DNA of 64,000 bases from Cadophora sp. MPI-SDFR-AT-0126 (taxonomy: Eukaryota > Ascomycota > Leotiomycetes > Helotiales > Ploettnerulaceae). The DNA is taken from positions 3,720,001 through 3,784,000 of the forward strand of contig JAGMVK010000002.1 of assembly GCA_020747065.1 (NCBI GenBank), written 5' to 3'. The translations under genes were made by a program, and so were the position numbers. Positions 43,309-55,299 of this stretch are shown here, piece after piece. Below the pieces are notes generated by a model. That model did no database searches, was not told where the DNA came from, and saw only the letters and a list, made by a program, of their open reading frames with translations. Every line of letters begins with the position of its first letter. Within the stretch, counting starts at the first letter, position 1.

Positions 43309-46300
43309 ATGAATAGAATATTCATAGTGCTCCAACTAAATGTGAGAAAGCAGCAAATGGTATAACATAGTCTAATGAACGACGAACGACTAAAGGAATT
43401 TGCGGTAGTGGCGATTTCTGAGCTGTACGCGAGGACGATCGATAACAAAGTCACTACGGTCCCTATGAGGCATTCTAATTGGACCAAGATGGTGCTAACA
43501 GTCTAACGCGAGGAAAGGTGGGCTTTCCGGAGCATGCTCTGGATCCGGGAGGATATCGGAGCAGAACAGGTAGCGGTGCATTCGTCGGACATCACTGCCG
43601 CCGTGCTACGACTGCCAGACCGGTCAATACTGGTGGTGTCCGTGTACGTGGAAGGACCCGATGCGGACGCACTCTCGTGTGCGACCAATAACTTGCACCA
43701 GGTAATTCAAGAAACACGGAACAAGATTGGCACTCGAGTGGACGTGATACTTGCCGGGGATTTCAACCGACATGACCAGCTTTGGGGAGGAGATGAGGTC
43801 TCGCAGAATAGACAAGGAGAAGCCGATGCCATTGTGGACCTCATGAGCGAGTATGCCCTTCATAGCTTGCTCCCTAGGGGTACGAAGACGTGGCAAAGCG
43901 GTGACCGCGAGTCTACAATCGATTTGATACTAGCCTCAGAGGAGCTAGCAACATCGATGGTAAAGTGTGCAATACACGCGACCGAACATGGCTCTGACCA
44001 TAGAGCAATTGAGACAACGTTTAACGTTGCGACCCTGGAGCGAGTTGTTGAAGTGAGGTTGCTTTTCAAGAACGCTCCATGGAACGACATAAGAACCAGG
44101 ATTGAATCCTCCCTTCGCTCCGCCCCGATCGGAGGCAGTGTACAGCAGCAAACAGATCGACTAATGACAGCGGTACTAGAAGCAGTCCACGCACTTACTC
44201 CAAAGGCGAAACCATCACTTTACGCAAAGAGATGGTGGACAACGGACCTAACCCAGCTCCGTCGAGTCTACACATACTGGAGGAGCCGAGCCAGGACTGA
44301 ACGTCGAGCAGGGCGTGTAATACATGAACTCGAAAGGCAGGCCCAAGCTGCCGCTTGGCAATACCACGAGACACTCCGAAAGCAGAAAAAGATTCCCTGG
44401 GACGACTTCCTCGCAGATAACGCAAACATCTGGCAAGCAGCGAAGTACTTGAACCCCGACGGGAGCTCAGCATTTGATAAGATACCGCCGTTGGTGAGAA
44501 CAGACGGATCTAGCACGACGGATAAAACCGAGCAAGCGAGGGAGTTGCTGGCCACCTTCTTCCCCCCACTACCTGCAGTGATAGAGGAGGAAGGCCCACG
44601 ACCCCAGCGGGCTCCTGTATCAATGCCACGCCTCTCGATGGAGGAGGTGGAGCGAAGAGTGTTTGCGGCACAGTCTTGGAAGGCACCAGGAGATGACGGA
44701 CTGCCAGCAATGGTATGGAAACAAATATGGCCGGTAGTAAAAGAGAGGATAATGGCCCTCTTTCAGACATCACTGGACGTCGGCGAGCTCCCGGCACAAT
44801 GGAGAAACGCCAAAATCATACCGCTCAAAAAGCCGAACAAGGGAAACTACACAGCAGCGAAGGCGTGGAGGCCGATCTCGTTGCTGTCCACGCTAGGCAA
44901 AGCACTTGAGTCGATAGTAGCAGAACGGATATCGTACGTGGTCGAAACATTTGGATTGCTCCCGGCGAACCACTTTGGGGCAAGGAAGAAACGCTCAACC
45001 GAACAGGCTCTTATTCTTCTACAAGAGAGTATCTACAAGGCATGGAGAGCCAAGAAGGTACTTAGCCTCGTCAGTTTTGACGTGAAAGGCGCATATAACG
45101 GTGTGTACAAGGAAAGACTACTGCAGAGACTTACAGCAAGAGGCATTCCACCGGAGCTGGTTAGATGGATTGACGCGTTCTGCTCCGACCGCACGGCGAC
45201 CATCTTAGTCAATGGCCACGTCTCTGAACAACAACTGCTGTCACAAGCAGGGCTGCCACAAGGGTCCCCACTCTCACCGGTGCTGTTCCTCTTCTTCAAC
45301 GCTGATCTGGTCCAACGCAAAATCGACAGTAATGGAGGGTCAATGGCATTTGTGGACGACTACACTGCATGGGTCACAGGACCGACAGCAGAAGCCAACC
45401 GGGAGGGGATCCAAGCCATCATCGACGAGGCTCTCGAGTGGGAGAAGCGAAGCGGTGCAACATTTGAAGGTGAAAAGACCACATTAGTACATTTCACTCG
45501 GAGCCCGAACCGATCCAGCACGACCCCGATAACTATTAAAGGAGAAGTGGTGACGCCGAAGGAGACCGCCAAGATCCTGGGAGTGATTATGGACTCAAAG
45601 CTACGGTACAAACAGCACATCGCGAGCGCAGCAACGAAAGGTCTCTTGGCTGCCATGGCGCTAAAGAGGTTACGAATGGTGTCCCCCTCGACAGCAAGGC
45701 AACTGTTTGGGTCAACAGTAGCACCTGTGGTCGACTACGCCTCCAACATCTGGACGCACGCATGCGGAACTGCTGGCATGGCGTCACTAAATAGAGTGCA
45801 AAGAGTAGGAGCACAGGCAATTATAGGCTCATTCCGCACGGTAGTCGTCGCCGTGGCCGAAACAGAAGCAAGCATACGAACGGTACGCGAGCGGCACGCA
45901 GATCGGGCTACTAAGCTATGGGTCGGCCTCCATGCGCTGCCCAAGACAAATCCGCTCTCGAGAATTAGTACTAGGGTACTACGAAGATTCATATCACCAT
46001 TGCAGAAGATAGCCCAAGCACACGAAGAGGTACCGACAGACGCCGTAGAGACCATCCAAGAATATGCGATTAGCCCATGGGAACCACGAATACCGGCAGT
46101 CATCAACCCGGACAGCCAGAGAGCGGCGGAAGTGGCCAATTGCATCAGCGGCATATGCATTGCAACAAGCTCATCTGAGAGGAAAGGCATAGTGGGCATG
46201 GGAGGCGCCATATTCGACACCTACGGTAGGATGCCAAACGGGCAGCCCATTACGTTCGCGATCACCCTTGGACCGAGATCAGAACAAAACCCGTACGTTG

Positions 46301-47086
46301 CCGAGCTCGAGGCGATGGGCAATGGCGATTCAGGGAGTTCCTCCGTACCTCTTAAGGAGAGAGATCACAATCGTCACCAGCAACCAGGCGGCGCTACAAG
46401 TGGTAAGCCAACCAAAACAACAGTCGGGCCAAGCCAGCGTGATGCGAATCTACGATGCAGTCAGAGAACTGAGGGATGGATACAATCGCGTCCTCTTTAT
46501 GTGGGTCCCAGCACAACAAGACTTTCATCTGGGGAAAGAAGCCAAGAAGGCTGCACGAAGGGCCACGGAGACAGGCAGATTACCACAGAAACCATTCCGT
46601 AACGCCAAATCCACAATTATCAACATGGCAAAAGCAAAAAGGCAAATCGGCAACACGCTTCCTGATGGGGTGGGAAAACACCTGAAGAAAATAGATACAG
46701 CGTTGCCAGGGCGACACCCCCGTACACTGTACGACGCTTTAGGAAGAAGAGAAGCAAACGTGCTAGCACAGCTGCGGACGGGCATGGCACGGCTCAACGG
46801 GTATCTATATCGTATCGGGGCAGCAGAATCGGATCAGTGTGCTTGCGGACAGGCAAGAGAAACAGTTGAACACTTCCTCTTTAACTGCTTATTGTGGAAC
46901 GCGCACCGAGAATGCTTACTAGAGCAAACGGAGACCAGAAGGGGTAGCCTCTCCTACTACCTAGGAGGGAAAGCACTATCTGACCCGCTGAATTGGAAAC
47001 CCGACATCGAAGCGGTACGGACCACTATTAAGTATGCTATTGCAACAGGCCGACTCGATAAAGAGGTGGAACATATAGTAACCTAG
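43309..47086 (+). pseudogene. LINE ORF2: endonuclease, reverse transcriptase, RNase H-like
   Basis: The ATG at 43309 (MNRIFIVLQLNVRKQQMV) starts the APE-type endonuclease; two TAA codons (43363, 43504) interrupt it, then the frame stays open from 43534 to 46602. Motifs: LAGDFNRHDQLWGG and GSDHRAIE (endonuclease), FDVKGAYNGV, GLPQGSPLSPVLF and AFVDDY (reverse transcriptase). The RNase H-like part follows (VGMGGAIFDTYGR, ITIVTSNQAAL) but lacks TDGS and other acidic catalytic residues. One extra G near 46318 shifts frame; a CACGQ...HFLFNC finger and the end at 47086 follow. Inactive because of stops and the frameshift. Confidence 0.88.
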
Positions 47087-47637
47087 ACGCTACAGGCGTG
47101 ACTTGCATTAAGACTCCCCCCCTTCCCTTTGTTTCCCCCTCCCCCTTACTTAACTAACTCACCACGCACCCTCGTGGCTTAGCAGGTCTTGCTTCAACCG
47201 CTGGAGATAGGACGTTGAACACTTGGAGGAGTAATCTCTAAGTACACTTGCTACTAATAAACCCACGAGACTACGTCGAATTATAGAATCAAAGGCTAGA
47301 ACAAAAACCGTTTAAAGCGAACGTAGGGGCTGTCACGAGACCATGGCGGAACTGGAGGAATCGAACCCATGTAAATAGTACTAGTGCCCTTTAGGCTTAG
47401 CCGGGCGGAATAGACCTTCATTATCATCATCAGCAACCTCGAACATGGTGTATGATTGGCCCATTCGTAGAGTCACAGCACGGGCCAGTAAGCTCGCTCG
47501 GTCTTGGAGTCAGTCTCGTGGAATTTATACGCACCCCGCCATGCGTCTTCATCTTCAGCTTTCTTTCCTTTAAATATCTGGTTATGAATGTCGTTTTGAA
47601 TCAAGTTGCGAGGCCGCACAATCAGCGTTGGCAGAAG
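47087..47637. other. LINE 3' tail and promoter of the Zn2Cys6 gene
   Basis: Pyrimidine-rich stretch at 47116-47150, the tRNA-like sequence above, then unique sequence from about 47430. In-frame ATGs at 47452 and 47584 could extend the following gene. Confidence 0.4.
47340..47420 (-). repeat. tRNA-like sequence with Pol III B box
   Basis: On the minus strand GGTTCGATTCC is an exact B box, preceded by GGCACTAGTACTATTTACAT. The same spacing and similar bases (GGCATTAGAACGATTCAT) precede GGTTCGAG in the SINE at 50078-50306. Stems do not form a full cloverleaf, so it is a SINE head or tRNA relic. Confidence 0.4.
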
Positions 47638-49484
47638 ATGCCTCCACTAAAATCTGGTTCGAATAGCAAGCCAGCAACCAAGGAGGGAACACTAAGCACC
47701 GATGCTTTGATGGAGAAGAAGAAACGGAAAGGAGGACCTAAAGTCAAGAGCGGTTGCGTCACTTGCAAGTCCGTAAACCAAGCCCTCTACAAATACTGGC
47801 TGACATGACAAGATTACGGCGTGTGAAATGCGATGAACATCGACCTGTCTGCAAGCGTTGTGGCAGATTCGGTGTTCAATGCGATGGCTATCCGAATAAA
47901 GTCGAGAAAGTGAAACCAAAGCCTGCGATACGGGCGATAGTTCCCAAAAATGTGGTTCCAGAACCCACGCTGCTTGTTCACCAGATTCGAAGAGGGCCAG
48001 ACTTTTCAGGAGAGGATGAAGCCCGTTACTTTCGGTATTACTGCGAGGATGTCGCTCCACAGCTCTCAGGACCGTACGAGACTGCTCTGTGGGATCGAAT
48101 CATTCCACAGGCGGTAGAGAGCGAGCCTATCATCAGACATGCAGTCATAGCAGTGGCCGCGCTCAACAAGTCACGAGTCGCCGCCGGCGTAGGAAAAGCC
48201 GCGAAGTCCAATCCACATCACCAATTTGCCCTGCTCCAATACGGCAAGGCCCTCAAAAAGATACGAGAAAACTTGGAAGACGATTTCGAGAACCCACGAA
48301 GGTCGCTGATGGCATGCGCGCTTGTCTTCTGCCTGGAGAGTATGCAAGGCTTTCACATATCTGCGTCAAGCCATGCGTCTGTAGCGGTGACGCTCTTGGG
48401 CAAGTGGTGCGCGAAGTACAAGGGAACCTATGCCCATTACCACACTATCGAACCGGATATCTGCCATGGACTCTCAGAACTCGATCTTCAATCTCTCATG
48501 TTCCTCAATAATCGCCCCACCAGCGTCCATCGAGAAATGTGCGAGATCGCGCAAGATGTATTTCGGATCATGCCGCTTATACTGCCTAACTTGCACTACT
48601 GTTTCTTGTACTGGCAGTTAATTATGAAGCATTGCTGGCATTTCATGGCGGCCGCACAAGGGGAACTGTCTTCGGAAGAACTCTTTGAGGTTTCGGGGAC
48701 GACAGATACTTCTGCGTTCACGGACTTCCCACGTAACAACACTTGGTGTGTGGTACTTGAACCGCCAGCCACGCTGCAAAGACAACGAGACGCCTGCTTA
48801 GAAAACATTCGTCGGTGGGAAGTGGCTTCTCAAGGTTTGATGGAAGAAGCTTTGAACGCAGGAAACTTGTCGGATGACTACTTGCTCGCCGCGATGATCC
48901 GAATCCATGTTGCAATGACCAAAGTAGGACTTGGAGGTACTTTCTTGACAAATGAGATGGGATACGACAGATATATCAACGAATACAACACCATCGTGAG
49001 CCATGCGGAACCCATCGTCTTCGCACTTGCGGCGCGGGATAAAGGTTCCAAATTCGTGTTCAACCTTGGTATCCTTCCCGCTCTTTGCCAAGTCGGCATG
49101 CGGTGTCGACAGAAGGACATACGTGGACGAGCTATCGATCTGTTGCTAAGTTGCCCGAATTTTTCCGAAGGTTGCTGGCAAAGTGGATCGATTGGGCAAT
49201 GGACGCATCGCTTGAGAGTGATGGAGGAAAGAGGCGCTGATGAGGATGGGGTCGTGGCTGAATCGAAGAGAATTTTATTGCCTGGGAGCAGCATATCTAT
49301 GTATCAGAACATCTCACAGGTCCGGTGGACCCAATGGAGCGAGGAAATGGGGCAGTTAATAGAGACAGATGACGGATGGTCTCGGTGGAGTGACGGATTC
49401 CGGGGGAATAGTCGGTCCGCCTTTAACGCTCAACTCGCTCCGCGAAGAGCCACCAGAGAGGCCGAACCGACTATTAAATGCTAG
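47638..49484 (+). CDS. Zn2Cys6 transcription factor with Fungal_trans_2-like domain
   Basis: Exons 47638-47768 and 47813-49484. The 44-bp intron uses a non-canonical GTCCGT donor, a CTGACAT branch and AAG acceptor, and is required because it joins GCVTCK to LRRVKCDEHRPVC, completing the zinc cluster with KRCGRFGVQCDGYP. Product 600 residues from the ATG at 47638 (MPPLKSGSNSK); the ATGs at 47452 and 47584 are in frame too. A basic region (KKKRKGGPKVKSG) precedes the cluster. Residues 120-350 (EARYFRYYCEDVAPQLSG, then PIIRHAVIAVAALNKS) match the DUF3468/Fungal_trans_2 regulatory domain. It sits between the LINE and the polygalacturonase, 13 kb from the other pectinases, so a role in pectin control is possible but unproven. 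Confidence 0.88.
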
Positions 49485-50077
49485 ATATTATATATGAAAT
49501 CGAGTATATGATTAGAGGGGCAGATGGAGCCTTTCGGGGTGTGAAAATGTGAGTGAAAAGAGCGTAATATCCAGTATAATTTACCCGCACCTCCATCAAT
49601 GATTCCCCGAGAGTTGCTGAGGCCAATCCGCTGGACACGTGCCAGTGCACGCCAGACCCATAGTCTTCTGATTCTCAATATTTGAACACAAGTACTGCAC
49701 CGGTTTGTTGTCCATCGTGGTGACATTGATGTCGGAAAAAGTGAGGTTCTTGCAATGGGTATTTCCACTACAATGTATGCCAGCTCCGATATTATATCGC
49801 GCAGTCCCGGAGATGTTTTCCCACCGAATATCAGAGATCTGGATCCTAGAGCTATCGCAGTTCGAGTAACTGTAAATACAGGTCGTGAGATATATCGGTT
49901 GGTTGACGTTAGTGAATTTGATGTTTCGGAAGGTCACGTTCTTTATGTGCCCGTTCCCCGGGTAGGTCTTGAGCCAGGCCGCATTGCTGCTATGCGTGAG
50001 GTGGACATCCTCGAATACGACGTTGTCCACATAATCTGGTTTCGATGAATCCTGTCCTATGCTGCCAACACACATTG

Positions 50078-50306
50078 TTAATGTGTGACAATTGACATGT
50101 GACCGTTGAGTCACATGATTGAGTCATCACATAAGGCAGTGGCATTTCTACCTAGTTTGTAGTGTTGGAGCCTACTGCTGCCTGTCGTTCAGATGCTCTA
50201 TATAAGCATCAATAGCTGTAGTCTCAATACGATAACTCGAACCAAATTCATGAATCGTTCTAATGCCACTAAGCGCGCCAAGCCAGCTTACCCAACCTGC
50301 ATTGTT
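50078..50306 (-). mobile_element. tRNA-derived SINE inside the GH28 gene
   Basis: 229 bp flanked by an 11-bp direct repeat AACACACATTG (50067-50077 and 50307-50317). Read on the minus strand it begins about 15 bases before TTGGCGCGCTTAGTGGC (A-box-like) and has GGTTCGAGTTATC (B box) 35 bp on, the internal Pol III promoter layout. No coding potential. Same orientation as the GH28 gene. Confidence 0.7.
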
Positions 50307-50393
50307 AACACACATTGCCCCGGATGAGTAGCACGTGATATTGCTCACATGCACATTTGTGCTGTTGCCTTTCACAGAGATGCAATCCTGGCG

Positions 50394-51582
50394 GGGCCAG
50401 CAAAGTCGAACTCCCACCTGTCCGTGGTGCTGGCTACGAACCTGTATCTACCTAGGTATGATGCAGAGCCAACGGGAGACAAGCGCATTCGGCTGGAGCT
50501 GGTGAGGTGGTGGTGTGGCGTCGAGGCTCTGCTTGCGATGCCATAGCGCCGTCTTATCCAGAACAGAGGACTACCAGCAAAATGGGTATCAAAACCATCC
50601 GACCATTCAATTCCCTGCCTCGCAAGCAGGTACGCTACTCAGATCTATGCTAATGGTAGCCCAGGGAGCAATGCCCGCATTGGATGGATAGGACACCTCT
50701 GGGGTGAGGTTGCAGCGTTTTCACTGACCGGCCGGGGCTCGGAGGATGTGTGCCCTCGTTTCGACGGCAGCATTTAATGAGGGGCGAACGTAGCTGGGAG
50801 GGCTTGATATAGGAGAGAAGCAGGGCAACTGTTAAAGAAGGAGGAAGCCAGAGTTTGGAGCACTGCGGGGGTGGGCGAGCCTGGAGGGGGTTATGGCGAT
50901 AGAGGGTACACGGTCAGAGGGAACAGTTGGATGGCACAACGACAGTTGGCTCAAGAAGACTATGCAGAGGCAGGCCCGAGGACGAACCCGCGGGAGTACC
51001 CTACATACCTATCACGAAACGCGAGCTCACAGCATACATGGCAGAAAGGCTAGAACTTTGGTGGAGGCCGGGGCATGGGCGTTGCCAACAGTAAGCTGGC
51101 GGATTAAGTATATCAAGGAGAACAAGCACGCACTTTGGTTAGTAGGAGGGAAACACTATGCTGGAGCCGCAGGCTTGGGTTCCAGTATAGAAACTCCTGC
51201 GAGACACAGTCGGCCCTGATGGAGAGGAGAGATCCGGCAGGGTATCGCGAAGCGGCCTTGAAACAGCTGTGGGGCGAGGCATATAATGGCAGCGACGGTT
51301 AGGTGGTTTCCTGGCAGTTGGGCAGGCTGGGGAGATTGACCTATGTGACACTGTCTATATGGCCCGAGAGGACGGATGCGTGTGTCGGTCTACAAGAGCG
51401 TATTAGAGTCCAGTTGGGTGGTTATACGGGGTAGGCTTAAGGAGCAAACTGCGGGGGAGACATAGGGTGAAGGTCTGGTCCACTGGAACCCTCGAAGCAA
51501 TAGCATGCCGACTTGATCGAGCATTGAGTGGGAAAGATGTTGTAGGGGCTCTAGCATAGGAAGGAGCACGCCGCACCCTACT
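50394..51582 (+). other. LINE 5' region without a recognisable ORF1
   Basis: Only short frames (up to 108 codons). No CCHC knuckle or RNA-binding motif is seen; ORF1 and the N-terminus of the endonuclease appear deleted or degraded. Confidence 0.5.
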
Positions 51583-54500
51583 TTGTATTTAGCGTTAGTT
51601 AAATATAAATCCTCCGCCGCCACCGCGGCGTGGACGGCAAGAACACACTCACCAGACGTCTGTAGCCTAAGAATCGACGTGGGAGACAACGATAACACGC
51701 AATCCCAATATATACAGATACACAATGTTTACAACCCGATTCAAGGCTTACGAGTTTACGGCGAGGCCCTCCCCCTGTTAAGGAGAGAGCTGAACAATAC
51801 CCCCAGTGAAGAACATGTAGTACTAGGAGACTTCAATGCAAGGCACAGCCTGTGGACTGGAAGGGAAGAATACCACATAGGACGACGCGACTCCGAAGAA
51901 CTACTAGACATCTTAGAGGAGTGCCGCCTCGATCTTCTCCTCCCACCAGGGACATGCACCTGGCAATCAAGAGGCCAGGAAACCACCCTCGATCTAGTGT
52001 TTGCCACGGAGGGGGTGGGGCAACAGGTGATAGAATGCAAGGTGCAGCCGTCATTCGACTTCGACTCTGACCATTTCCCTGTCTTAACCATACTCGACAT
52101 TCATATCGGACAGCAGTCGACCACGCCGAGAAGACTGTGGAGAGAAACGAATATCCGAACATTGAGAGCATCGTTAGAGAGAGAAATGCCTGCGGCACTC
52201 TCAGCTGGAGATCCGCAAGAGATCGATGACCTTGCAAATGCCATAGTGCGGTCCATCAATACAGCAATCGACCAATCCACCCCGTGGAGCAGGCCAAGCC
52301 CAAGGTCTGTGGCTGGTTTCACAAAGGAATGCAAAGAAGCGCAAATGGAGGCCAGACGATTAAGGAGAAGGGCGAAACGAGTCAGGACGGAGGAGTCGTG
52401 GGAGCAGTACAGACGAGCAAGAAACCGGAAAGCGAGGTTAATAGACAAAGCCCTCAAGACTGCGCACAGGGAACGAGTAGAAACAGCCTCTGAGTCTATC
52501 GAGGGGTTATGGAAGGTAGCAAAATGGGCCAAGAATAGCTCCCCGCGGTCGTCGTACATCCCACCATTGAGGAATCAAGATGGGAGTCTGGAAGATGGGA
52601 TAGAGGGGAAGGTCGACGTCCTCAAGGGAACGTTCTTCCCCGAGCCTCCAGAAGCAGACCTCACGGATTTGGATGGATACCAATACGCAGATGACATCAA
52701 GTTCCCACCCATCACACCTCATGAAATCCAAAGGGCGATACGGCACGCACCAGGAAACAAAGCACCCGGACCGGACGGGATCCCAAACCATATTCTCCAC
52801 AAGATAATGGACATCATCACTCCCGCTCTACACGCTCTATTTAATGGATGCCTAGCGATGGGGTACTGCCCAAGGGCCTTCAGGCACAGCTGTACCGTGG
52901 CGCTCCGGAAGCCAGGTAAGGGCGACTACACACAGCCAAAATCATACCGACCCATAGCTCTTCTCAATACTATCGGAAAGATCTTGGATGCAGTCATCGC
53001 CAGGAGAATCAGCTTCGCAGTCGAGATGCACGGCCTGCTCCCGGGAGAGCACATGGGAGGCCGAAAGGGGAGATCCACGGAGCACGCAATCCATATACTC
53101 CTCGAACGGATTTACACGGCCTGGTACGCGACGGGGACGGATGTTGCTAGTCTACTCCTCCTCGATGTGTCCGGTGCCTTCGATAACGTCTCACACCCCA
53201 GGTTGATACATAACTTGAGAAAACGTCGGGTTGACCTACAGACAGTGATGCTCATCGAGAGCTTCCTCAAGGACCGGACAACCACACTGCGCCTGGGAAT
53301 GGATACGTCGGCCCCGTTCGGGACAAGCACAGGAATCCCACAGGGGTCCCCACTGTCACCGATCCTCTATCTCTTCTACAACGCCGACTTGCTGGAAACA
53401 GGGAGCAGACCAGACCTGAACATGTGCACCAACGGGTACATAGACGACGTAGCCATCCTCGTGTCCAGCCGAACAACGGAGGAGAACTGCAGAAGGCTCA
53501 AACAGGTGCACGCCGAATGCGAAGCCTGGGCAAAGAAGCACGCCTCGGTGTTCGCACCAAACAAGTACACGCTCTTACACCTCACAAAGAAACCAAAGGA
53601 ATTCGACCTCGACCAAGAACTAGAGTTAGTTGAAGGGAGGACGATCAAACCAACACCGCAGGCTAAGTATTTGGGGTTCACCCTAGACACCAGCTTGCTA
53701 TGGAACGGCCACTTGGAGTCCTTACGAGTCAAAGCACACAACAGCCTCAAAATGCTATCCCGAATAACTGGTTCGACGTGGGGAATGAGCTTGCTGAACT
53801 TAAGGAAAGTGTACCAAGCAGTGATTCTCCCACAAGTACTCTACGGGTGCTCGGTGTGGTACACACCAGCCGGAGAGGCGAGCCATAGGAAGAAAGTAGC
53901 AGACTGGATCAAATCTATACAGTACAAGGGCCTGAAAGTGGTAGCCGGAGCATTCAAGGCAACCTCCACGGCAGCACTGGAAATAGAATGCTATGTCAAA
54001 CCAATTCCTCAGCAGCTCGACAAACACCTCTGGGACGCGGCAATGCGCATCAGAACCAGCCCCATCTACCAGTACATCAAAGACGTAAGGGTACCCCGAA
54101 GGCGTCGCATCGCGCATGGTCCGTGGGAGAAGGCGAATTGGACGTGGAGCCCTCTGGAAAAGGTGGAACACTATCTCAGATCACGAGTAGGGCAAGAACC
54201 TGAGCAGCAACTAGAACCCAAGCAACCATACATCATCGCACCTTGGTGGAGGCCGCCAAATATTCACATTGCACCTGACAAGAAGCGTGGGAAGGAAGGG
54301 CACGACTCGGTCGTGAGTAGATTGCGCACTTCAGCCCTCGTCCTCTACACGGACGGCAGTTGCATCAACGATAAGGTTGGTGCTTCAGCCGTGACGGCCG
54401 ATGGCTCCATCACACATCGGTCATACCTGGGCCAAGCGTCAGAGGTCACTGTCTACGCAGCCGAGTTAAGAGGGATTCTCTCAGCGCTCGAGATCGCATA

Positions 54501-55299
54501 CAAGAAACACTACAGAGCCATCATAGTTTTCACAGACAACCAGGCAGCAATCAGATCCGTGGCCAACCCAGACAGTCAATCCGGCCAATATATCCTCCTT
54601 CAGATACTGTGGATGATAGAAAACATGAGACGCAAAGGGATAGAGCCAGAGTTCCACTGGGTCCCGGCTCACATAGGCATAGAGGGCAACGAAAGAGCGG
54701 ACAAGGCAGCAAAGGAAGCCACAGGCTGGCGAAGGATTAAGGACCGGGGGCGGTCAAGGGAAGTTGATACTGGCCAAACTGCTTACAGACCGCCTGGTTA
54801 CTTGCTTGTCGCGGCGATGAGAGCAGTCCATAACTCGCTCCTGCTGGCCGAATGGAAAGAGGGATGGACAAATGAAAAGACGGGACGAGAGCTCTACAGG
54901 ATATGCCCGGAGCCAACGACGAAAGTCCTCCTGCTGCACAAGTCAGTACCTAGACCATTCAGCTCGCTAATAGTACAGTTGCGCACAGCAAAGATAGGTC
55001 TGCGGCAGTTCCTGTTTCTCAGGAAGGTGCCGGATGTGGCTGATGACAAGTGTGAGTGCAGAAGGGGCTCACAAACCGTACGTCATATCCTTTTCTCCTG
55101 CCCCCTTTATCGTGAATTACGGGCGGGAAACATGGGGAGGAGAGAGAACGAGGGAACAGCAGGACCTCAGGAAAGTATTGGGAGCGCAAGCTCTCGCATT
55201 AAAAGCAGCAAAATTTATGAGAAACACTGGGCTTCTTGGGCAATTCGAAGCCATTCCACAGACACCGTAATCACAGGCTATGCACTGGGAACCATTTAG
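51583..55299 (+). pseudogene. LINE ORF2: endonuclease, reverse transcriptase, RNase H, zinc finger
   Basis: 1238-codon frame that opens at a TTG; no ATG start, and about 80 N-terminal residues of the endonuclease (with its Asn and Glu) are missing. Seen in order: VLGDFNARHSLWTG and DSDHFPVL (endonuclease), KAPGPDGIPNHIL, YRPIALLNTIGK, LLDVSGAFDNV, GIPQGSPLSPILY and GYIDDVAIL (reverse transcriptase, YIDD box), LYTDGSCINDK, AAELRGI, FTDNQAA and WVPAHIGIEGNERADK (a complete RNase H), then CECRRGSQTVRHILFSC. Near 55125 the natural C-terminus moves to another frame (ETWGGERTREQQDLRKVLG). Enzymatic domains are well preserved, so the insertion is relatively young. Confidence 0.9.

Larger units (their letters stand above)
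41741..47430 (+). mobile_element. Non-LTR retrotransposon (LINE, Tad/I-like), RIP-damaged
   Basis: 5' leader 41741-41960 with three copies of an 16-18-bp unit (AAGTCAGCCAGCAATC) at 41884-41935, then ORF1 (41961-43308) and ORF2 (43309-47086), then a 3' untranslated tail ending about 47430 in short ATC repeats. Borders are approximate because no target duplication was found. Confidence 0.7.

Noticed and set aside
43503..46797. Many minus-strand frames across the LINE
   Set aside because: Antisense to ORF2; no independent start or domain.
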